Assembly (NCBI GenBank): GCA_030035585.1
Contig: CM057460.1
Span: 126,092,714 to 126,156,713 of the forward strand
Length of the DNA: 64,000 nucleotides
Reading direction: 5' to 3'
From: Dugong dugon
Lineage: Eukaryota > Chordata > Mammalia > Sirenia > Dugongidae
Under the pieces are notes generated by a model that worked only from the letters and a program-made list of their open reading frames with translations, had not been told where the DNA came from and did no database searches. Below are positions 56,687 through 64,000 of this stretch, in pieces; within the stretch, counting starts at the first letter, position 1, and every line of letters starts with the position of its first letter. The position numbers and the translations under genes were made by a program.

Positions 56687-56833
56687 GGAACCGTGCAGGT
56701 GCAGTGGTTAAGAGCTGGCTGCTGACCAAAAAGATCAGCAGTTCGAATCCACCAGTCGCTCCTTGGAAACCCTATGGGGTCACTATGAGTTAGAATCAAC
56801 TTGATGGCAACGGGTTTGGTTTTGGAATGGGTT
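56687..56833 (+). mobile_element. AfroSINE, internally deleted form
   Basis: GGAACCGTGCAGGTGCAGTGG head, no central block, and a further small deletion in the middle. Tail is GGCAACGGGTTTGG. Duplication TATTCTGGAAAAA / TATTCTGAAAAAA (56674-56686 and 56834-56846). Confidence 0.92.
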
Positions 56834-56846
56834 TATTCTGAAAAAA

Positions 56847-57630
56847 ATGTGAAAATTGCCTTATAAAATAAAAGATCTCTATGTTTCCAACCATTTTTTA
56901 TTTTGAGGTTAAAAAATTTAAAGTTGGCTTTCACCTTCTCAGAGAAAAAGTGAAACCTAACTACTTCAGTTTCCTGCTGAAATCTCATATGGGTAGAGAA
57001 GGAGTAAGACTTAAGAACAGTTATCAGCTCAGATTATTTGCATTGACCTTAAAATATTTTAGATGGGGAAAAAATGCAGTATTCTTGCAAATAAGGGGTG
57101 AAGTAACATATATGGACATGTTTATATCTTGGAGACCAATAAAACATAATAAAATAAGTAGAATAGATTTTCATGCAACATTAAAACAATTTTTAATGAT
57201 TTGCATGGGAATTTTCTTTTTTCTGAAAGAAATTAAAGTGACAATTCTTCTCACATGTACCTCAGAAGATTCAACTATATTTACTTCATAACAATCTATT
57301 TACCTAAGTAAATTAAATAAATCTGCACTTTGTTATCTGGGTAGTTCTCACACAACAGGCTGTTCCTGTAAAACAGCTTTGATTCCTTCATTGACTCCAT
57401 TCATTTTCTTCACCCTGCCTCAGTCACCTTTCCTTTCAGGCCAAATTCTACCAATAGCAATACAATTCAGTTTGATAAGCCAATTAACATGAAGCAATTC
57501 AGTTCATTAATTCTATTTCCCTATGAAACTACCCAAAATTAATGTTTCTTCCTGACTTCTCTGTGTTAAATGCATCAGATCTCTTCTCCCTGTAGCCTGG
57601 CAGAGATTTCAGAGTCCTCTTTTGTCACTC
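56847..57630. other. Stretch with an unassigned 136-codon open frame
   Basis: The plus strand is open from 56881 to 57291 in AT-rich DNA where such length is somewhat unexpected. The product would be basic and rich in Phe, Lys and Ile, with one possible hydrophobic segment near its C-terminus (FLMICMGIFFFL). I recognise no family, and no splice or ribosome context supports it. The rest of the stretch is blank. Confidence 0.25.
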
Positions 57631-58330
57631 ACTCCCTCCAGCCAATCCATCATGGCCAAATCCTGTGGATTCTGCCACAGCCACGGTTCCTCTAGCCTTT
57701 GCTTCTGTCCATTTCCACTGCCAACTGCTACTTCAGATCACCCCATCAGAGCTCTGCCAGGGATTCCTAAAATGATCTTCCTGTCTTCAACTCTCTCCTT
57801 CCCCCCAGCCTACCTCAAGAGCCAAGTGAATTATCCTCATGCCCAGCTCTGATTATATAACTGTTCTATTCAGGTCACTCTCCATTACTTTCAGAGTTAA
57901 GCCCAAGGTCCTCAGCCTTTGCTCTCTGCTTTTCCCCTCAGGCTTCCACTTCTACCCTGCCCTCTAGGTGAGTTGGATACACAATTTTCCTGTACAGTAA
58001 AGCCTCCTTACATGCATGATACGAGGATGTGAGCCTTGGATATTATAAGACTTTACTTCTCTCTACAATATCCTAGCTTCTGTATCTACCTATAAAAATC
58101 CTACCTATCATTTAGGCAGAAGAGCCCCCCATTCAACTGCTACAGCCTTAGTCTATGTCTATTTCACAGCATTTATCATTATTCTTATTATACCATATAT
58201 ATGTAATATACTCTTGTTCAGGATGGGGATTGTGTTCTATTTGGTTTTGCTACAATTTCTAACACAAGGTCTGGCACCTAAGAGGGGCCAATAAATGTGT
58301 GTTGAAGAAATGAATAAAAGAATCAATGAT
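57631..58330 (+). mobile_element. LINE-2 3' fragment
   Basis: Two L2 blocks: 57640-57950 ('TTCCTAAAATGATCTTCCTG', 'GTTAAGCCCAAGGTCCTCAGCC'), and the L2 tail at 58215-58325 ('GGGGATTGTGTTCTATTTGG', 'CCAATAAATGTGTGTTGAAG', 'AATGAATAAAAG'). It is very old, and the middle is not alignable by eye. Confidence 0.6.
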
Positions 58331-58498
58331 TTATTTACTGAATTGGTTTCCCTTAAAACAGAATTTCTACAATTTATTTAACCCCGAAGCTCAATTTCAT
58401 AATAGGGTTCAGTGATATTTCGGCAAGGTTCATTACATCACGGATAAAGAAAGTTTTAATTTTGTTTATCACCAGGTTTTATATACATATATATGGGC

Positions 58499-58520
58499 TT
58501 TTTTTTTTTTTTTTTTTTTT
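58499..58520. repeat. T22 homopolymer
   Basis: Uninterrupted run of 22 T. It could be the remaining tail of a minus-strand retroposon, though no body is evident. Confidence 0.9.
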
Positions 58521-58934
58521 CCTGTTGGTGATGGTCTGAACAGCCTATGCTGATATGGGTTCTTCTGGCTAGAAGATGATTAGAGGGGCTGTGGGGACAA
58601 GCTAGTTCAGGGTCAAGTAAGGTAAATGCTCTGTAGAGAAGGTGCTTGATTTTGGGGACAGAACATTTCCTGGCAGATAGTGATGCTGGCAATCTGGGAC
58701 AGATGTCATTTGTGTCTTCCAACATGTCCAGAGATACTAGGCATTTCTTTTTACTGTACTTTCTTCATTTATACACAGGAATGCAAAAGATTCATTCAAC
58801 TAATGGAAGAATGGATTTGTCAATTAATGGAAGAAATTTAATTAATGAAATAAATTAATTCCTTCAGTACCTTAATCCTTTGGCAAAAAAAAAAAAATCT
58901 GTTTCTGCCAAGGAGCAAGTGCCACACTCTTTTT

Positions 58935-59555
58935 TGTTAGGGGGTTACCATGCCTGAACATGGCCATCACTGCCCAACCTGACACAGGCAACCTCAGATC
59001 TCAGCCCTTCTAGGAGACACCTGCTCTGGCTTATCCTTCTACACCAAGCAGAATAGGCCGTACATTTTCTTCTGAAATTGTGATTGACAAGATAACCATA
59101 GAACGGCCATAGCTGGCCTCAATCAGTTTTAGCAGGTTTTCAACACCATCTTAGCACTTTAAGTGACCTGTTAGCTCATTAAGTGCAAAAAATACATAGG
59201 CACCGTGCCTCTTGGGGGAGACTTAACATGCTAATGAAGGAAAATCAACCTCTTCCTCCATCCTAAAGATTCATACTCTTGTCTAAAGAAAATGCGTCAT
59301 CATTCCCAAGCTCTAGATGCCTACTCGAAGGTTGATCCTGAATATTCATGATAAACTTACATTTCCTTGTCTGCTCTCTGTAAAAGCCCACCTCCCCAAA
59401 GCTGCCTGCGAGCAGTCTTGGAGGCAGCAGCCCCAACTGTTCCTTTCCTTGCACAGTGAAATAAAGGAGACTTTCCAATCTCCCATTTCAGTCTCTCGTT
59501 TATTGTCTGAGATGAGTTGCACCAAGCAGAACCTGGGGTTTCCACCCGGCAGCAA
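58935..59555 (+). mobile_element. Probable solo LTR of a gammaretrovirus-like ERV
   Basis: The start TGTTAGGGGGTTACC, a mid-region with 'AACATGCTAATGAAGG', 'TCTGTAAAAGCCCACCTCCC', AATAAA at 59460 and the following GT/CT-rich 'TCAGTCTCTCGTTTATTG' give the U3-R-U5 look of an ERV1 LTR. The 3' end is estimated, and no target duplication was found. There is no internal viral coding sequence in the window. Confidence 0.45.
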
Positions 59556-60733
59556 ACCTGGAAGAATGTCACACTTGTTTGCTCACTGTGCCACTCTGAA
59601 TGCCCAGTCCAAGGACCTTCCTGCCAGGGTGATAGCTCATCGTCCTTGAACAGAGAGAAAGAACTCAGAGGGGTTATCTTATCTTGTCCTGAGATGCCTG
59701 ATGCCTCTTAGAATAATACTTTTTAAATGCTCTGAATGTCCTCTGGGCAGAGTCTGTTCTCTCTGCCACACCACAGCTTTGAAGTAGGTAGTTGATCAAG
59801 GACATCACTGTGAGGGAGCATGAAATTGAAGGGAAGCAGTAACTGTGATGGAGCCTGAGAAGAAGTGGATGAGGCAGTGTTCTTCTCTGACATTCAGGCT
59901 CAAATGACTTTTGAGTGGATCCCTCAGATAAACATTGATTGTCACAATGCCCATGTCACCCATTCATGCATCAGAGATTACCCTGGCTTATCCAACATGC
60001 TTCAAGAAGTGAATCCTTCCTTCCTAGACTAATAAAAGCAGCCATCATAGATTGGGTGGGGCATAAAAATCCACAAAAAATAGTTTGTGCCAGAGATAGG
60101 ATCCAGAGTTTCCAGAGTCACAGACACTAGGGCTCAACATGACACTTTAAAGATTATCTAATCCCGTGTATTTTTTAAAATTTCGCCAGTGGAGTCTCTT
60201 CCCTGTTTAAACAAAACTATTGCTGAAAATGCACAAAGCCAACCTAGCTTGGTTGCTTCAGGAGTTGGAAGATTGGGGACCCCAATCCCAGACTTAGTGC
60301 CTCTTTCACCCTTCTCTAAATATTTGGGTCTGAGACAAATCCAGGAATCCTAGGGTTCTACAGATCTCAGTTTAAAAAATTCTCTTGATTGAAAGATAGA
60401 AAAACAGAGGCCCAAAGACGTTATAACCCTAATTTCCCACCACAAGTTAGTGACAGAGCAAGGTTAAACTCAAGTCTCTTGCCTCATTTTTCTTTCTGTT
60501 CCTCCTAGAATAGAGCTGTGACTCACATAGGTTGGGAAACAAAGTCAAAGGAGAAACACATTAAAATTTGGAAGAGTTACTAAGAAATAGTTTTAAGAGT
60601 AGGCATTATAGCAGAGGAAAGTGCCAATACTCCATATTATCGACATGGTTAGCTTCCAAAGACCAGGTCGTTATGTGAAAATAAACATTATGCAAAAATG
60701 GAGGGTGGCCACATCAGATCACAAAATATGTGG
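59556..60733. other. Non-repetitive stretch
   Basis: About 1.2 kb with no recognised gene or repeat. Confidence 0.35.
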
Positions 60734-60738
60734 GACAC

Positions 60739-61357
60739 TGTCTTAAGCTGGGTTCTCTAGAGAAGCAAAACCAGTGAAGCATCTATAGAGAGAGAGAGAG
60801 AAATTTATATCAAGGAAATGGCTCATGCAGTTGTGAGAGCTGGAAAATCCCAAGTCCGTGGGTCATTCTGGAGTCTTCTCCTGATTCATGTAGCTGCAGG
60901 AGCTGATGAACCCAAGATTGGCAGGTCAGATAACAGGCCTCTGGCTCACAGGCTGTGGAGGCCAGCAAATCCCAAGATTGGGAGGTAAGCTGGCAGGCCG
61001 CTGGCTCACAGACTATGGAGGCTGACAGATCCCAAGATCAGCAAGTAAGCTGCTAGCTCAAGTCCCAAGAACTGGTGGTCACATGAACACGAGCCAGCTG
61101 CAGAATCCAGATTCAGCAAAAGCCCACGAGCCTTACCAGAAAGTCCACCTATATTGGATGCAGGCCATGCCCCCCAAAAAACTCACTTTCTACTGATTGG
61201 CTGCTCACAGCAGATCCCATCATTGAGGTATTCACATTATATCAGATCTCATCATGGAGATGATTACAGCATTATATGACTTCCAAACTAAATAATAACT
61301 GCCAAACCACTGAGATTCATGGCCCAGCCAAGTTGACACACAACTTTAACTATCACA
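60739..61357 (+). mobile_element. LTR with internal 60-bp repeats (ERVL-like)
   Basis: Begins TGTCTTAAGCTGGGTTCTC and ends GTTGACACACAACTTTAACTATCACA split over the last 30 bases. It is flanked by the perfect 5-bp duplication GACAC (60734-60738 and 61358-61362). A short (GA)n lies at about 60785-60803. A 60-base unit starting CCCAAGAT repeats at 60911, 60971 and 61031. It is a non-coding solo LTR; a 5-bp duplication fits ERVL or related classes. Confidence 0.8.
60911..61070. repeat. 60-bp tandem repeat inside the LTR
   Basis: Two full units and a partial third with exact 60-base spacing. Shared core is CCCAAGAT...AGGT/AAGT...GCTGG and CTGGCTCACAG. Divergence between units is roughly 10-20 percent by eye. 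Confidence 0.85.
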
Positions 61358-61548
61358 GACACATATGTGCCTCTGGACCTGAGAAGCAGAAAAAAGTAGG
61401 TGGGCGCTGTATGCCCCACTGGTCATGAAAGAGTTATGGCCAGAAGTATGTAATGTGCAAAATAGTCAAATGGTTGATTTTTTAACATTGTTATAAATGT
61501 GAAATGTTGGGTAAAGAGATAGTCAATAAGTGAGGAATAGGTATAACA

Positions 61549-61730
61549 GTGGTGTTTCTTCAAGTGTGGTCTCTAGACCCATCAGAATGTCCTGGGTTTC
61601 CAGGGAAGTGTTAAAAGTATAGATTTCTGGTACATACTCTAGATCTGCAGAATTGAAGTCTCTGGAGGTGGACCTTGGAAACTGTCTTTTTAACAAGCTT
61701 CCCCAGTTGATTCTCATACCTGATTACTAC
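61549..61730 (+). mobile_element. MER5-like hAT remnant
   Basis: 'CAGTGGTGTTTCTTCAAGTG', 'TCCTGGGTTTCCAGGGAAGTG' and 'AACAAGCTTCCCCAGTTGATTC' are arranged as in MER5-type elements. The ends are decayed. Confidence 0.5.
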
Positions 61731-63225
61731 ATAATCCATCTCTCCAATGGTGCCTTCATACCATGACAGGATACTGTGGCACATAACAGGATGTTTCAGC
61801 TGCATATCTCTTACAGCTGCTTCTGTTTGGTTTTTGACTTTTAAAAGTACCTTTGGTAATATTGGAGAGAGGCACAGTGGGCCCAAATTTCAAAGGTGTT
61901 TTCCCATTTTCATAGTTGCTTTAGCTGAACCAGCTTCCATAACTGTTACTGCTCTTTCTTTGACAATGCCCTCTGAGAGACAATTATTTAACCTTCAGAG
62001 GCAAGTGGGCCCCGTTAGTGAAGAAAGGCTAATGGTCAAAGAGGACATGTTCCAGCTCCTGCTGTCACTACTTCTTCTGTGGCATGACTGGCTTCCAGAG
62101 CCCACCTCCTTTTTCTCTTTGAGAGGGAAGTTCTGGAGAAGCTATTGCAGTAAGTCATATAGCACAGAAGGAACAAAAATGAGGACACTCTCCATCTTGG
62201 GGTTCAGGATGAAAGATTATGTTGTTCTCTTTCAAATTTCTGTTTAAATTACATAAGGAAACAGCCCTAAGAGGCCACCACTAGTAACCAAGAATATTGT
62301 AACCCCCACCTGTCATGTTTCCATGACTACACTCTGGGCTGGCACCCTCTCTGAGGAAACAAGGGTGGGGAGAGAGAGGAATCAAGCAGCAGCTGTTGTC
62401 ACCAGGACTGAGGAAGGAGCACATGCAAGGCAATAAAAATTGGTCCTTAAAGACCCATAGAATAGCAGTTGGAAAATACTGCACTGAGGTTCAGAATTCA
62501 GAATAATAGAGATTCATTCTGAGTCATGCCCACAGAGTTGGAATTACTGCACGAATCAGGAGATTCTATTATAATGCGATACGATTTCTAGTTGCTAGTT
62601 CAGGAATCTTTCTACTACCATTCTACCTAAGGCTTATCCTGTTGAAAAAAAAGCAGCAAAATAAAATGTTCTCTAATTTTTTTGTTTTTTTGTTTAATAT
62701 AAATGTTATGTCTCACATTTGCCTTTGACCAAACATTGAATTGTACATCTGTATGAATCGGAGCTTCCTTGTTTTGTGAGGTTGTCTGTACCAATTTCTC
62801 ATAGCATCAGTTCCCCAGTGTGCTGTATATCTGCTGATACATGTGAAATTATTTTAAGTGGTACATGGACAAACGCGTTTTTATAATTGAGTATTTATTT
62901 TAATTTGTATCAGAAAAAAATATATATAATTAGCAAGTGAATTTTTACTTAGGAGAATAAGGCTAAAATAGAAAAAATTAAAGAAACATATTAAATATTT
63001 AATAATAACATGCTTTCTTGTGAATGTTATTCAGCTAAACTAACATGGATGGTCTCTTTCCCCACCCCTCTCATTCTGCTGGGAGGAAGAGGGAGGGATC
63101 TGATCGGTAAGTTTGGGAGAGGACCTGGACAACTCACTCAGCCCCTTCCTCTGTGTTAGACTGTTTTCTGCCTTACAACAGGGGGCCTGGCCCTGGGGAG
63201 AGGAGTATGAGGGATGGGAGTGGGG
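61731..63225. other. Stretch with a 166-codon open frame, no gene called
   Basis: The plus strand is open from 61747 to 62247, the longest frame here outside a recognised element. Its start lies close to a hAT remnant. The product has a leucine-rich segment (LLLSLLLLWHDWL) but no domain I know, and the minus strand is also open over 61886-61611. I consider chance likelier than a gene. The remainder to 63225 holds nothing recognised. Confidence 0.25.
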
Positions 63226-63235
63226 TGAGGTGAGG

Positions 63236-63547
63236 CTGTTATTGTTAGCTGCTGTGGAGTCAGCCAGAGTAATGGTGACCCCATACACGATAGAACGTGG
63301 GTTGTGGATTGGACTGTTGTGATCTGTAGAGTTTTCATTGGCTGATTTTTAGAAGTAAATTGCCATGCCTTTCTTCCTAGCCCTTTTTAGTCTAGAAACT
63401 CCACTGAAACCTGTTTAGCATCATAGCAACACGCAAACCTTCACTGATGGACAGGTGGTGGCTGCTCATGAGGTGCACTGGCTGAGAAACCAACCTGGAT
63501 CTCTTGCATGGGAAGTGAGAATCCTACCACTGAACCACCAATGTCCC
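63236..63547 (-). mobile_element. tRNA-Gly-headed SINE with RTE-type tail, full length
   Basis: The minus strand starts CAGGGACATTGGTGGTTCAG with TGGTAGGATTCTCACTTCC (tRNA-Gly-like), then a 230-base body shared with 4721-5018 ('TTGCTATGATGCTAAACAGG', 'AGGGCTAGGAAGAAAGGC'), and ends in GCAGCTAACAATAACAG. Duplication TGAGGTGAG / TGAGGTGGG lies at 63226-63234 and 63548-63556. It is the more complete of the two copies. Confidence 0.88.
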
Positions 63548-63550
63548 TGA

Positions 63551-63578
63551 GGTGGGAGGGGGGAGGGGGGGAGGAAGG
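63551..63578 (+). repeat. G-rich tract, possible G-quadruplex
   Basis: G runs of three, six and seven separated by single A allow four or more G3 tracts within 21 bases. It overlaps the right target duplication of the adjacent SINE. Confidence 0.7.
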
Positions 63579-63904
63579 CCTGCAGTTATCCAGCTGGGTG
63601 ATTACCTAGGTAAGTATGTCTGATTGAGGAGTGAGATATTAGTAAACCCATTTGGCCACAGTTTTAAAGCCATGTTCTCCAATCAACATTATCAGTAATA
63701 AAGGTGATATTTTCAACTCTCTATGTCTGACCCCTAACATTATCTCTCAACTGGTTCCAAACCCAGTCCCACCCACCTCGCCCCCACCCTGGAATTCCAG
63801 TAGTGTGTGCAACTATGAAAGGAATGACAGAAATATGGAGTGTAAATTCCATTAAGACAGTGAACATGTATTCGATTATTGTCTGTATTTCCAAACTACC
63901 AGAA

Positions 63905-64000
63905 TGGTTGGATAACAAATTACTCCACAATGTAATGGTATAAAAGAATCATTTATTATGCTTATGTTATGAGAGTCAAGAATTCAAACAGGCCACAGAG
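63905..64000 (+). mobile_element. LTR-like repeat, start only (window edge)
   Basis: 'GGATAACAAATTACTCCACAA' and 'AATCATTTATTATGCTTATG' match the first 90 bases of the repeat at 44597-45116. It continues beyond the window. Confidence 0.5.

Noticed and set aside
60911-61070. CRISPR-like array
   Set aside because: The 60-base units are contiguous with no spacers and lie in an LTR of a mammalian genome.
1-64000. Elephant-specific retrogene families (for example TP53 or LIF copies)
   Set aside because: I looked for recognisable protein segments of such retrogenes among the open frames and saw none.

Overview
This window looks like intergenic or intronic DNA from a placental mammal of the Afrotheria. 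It carries fifteen copies of the tRNA-headed AfroSINE, many fragments of an RTE (BovB-like) LINE, and LINE-1 copies whose long 3' untranslated region I associate with elephant-type genomes. Most SINE copies lack a block of about 50 bases in the middle, and from memory that deleted subtype marks Paenungulata (elephants, sea cows, hyraxes). Elephant is my best guess; the species is inference. I found no host protein-coding gene, structural RNA gene, CRISPR array or other prokaryotic feature that I can defend. Almost every long reading frame belongs to a dead transposable element.

Layout. 1-6.2 kb: a 5'-truncated L1, a MER5-type hAT remnant, an L2 remnant holding two AfroSINEs, a tRNA-Gly-headed SINE, a MIR piece and a 180-bp palindrome. 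6.4-13.6 kb: a stack of minus-strand L1s. One L1 3' end was split by another L1, and a still older L1 was split by a nearly complete Tigger1 (pogo-type) transposon and by an RTE fragment. 13.6-24.1 kb: mostly single-copy-looking DNA with ancient L1, an MLT1-like LTR and AfroSINEs. 24.1-32.6 kb: a full-length minus-strand L1 of 7.2 kb inserted, with a perfect 16-bp target duplication, into an older L1 3' end. 33-44 kb: RTE pieces, a solo LTR, a three-deep DNA-transposon/MITE/RTE nest, MIR, and two AfroSINEs that used the same target site. 44.6-54.7 kb: an LTR-like repeat, a full-length but heavily mutated plus-strand L1 that itself took in an AfroSINE and a second L1 carrying non-L1 sequence at its 3' end, then a 2.3-kb RTE copy holding a solo LTR. 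54.7-64 kb: L1, L2 and AfroSINE copies, three LTR-like elements, another tRNA-Gly SINE and several kilobases without recognisable content.

How the parts relate. The autonomous families are L1, RTE and Tigger1. The SINEs appear to borrow their machinery: AfroSINE long forms and the tRNA-Gly SINE end in the RTE-type tail (CTAACAACAAC). Every autonomous copy is inactivated. The two main L1s have lost the second aspartate of the reverse-transcriptase FADD motif, and the Tigger1 transposase has lost its start codon. Target-site duplications let many insertions be ordered in time. Family names rest on recall of consensus sequences, not on a database search.
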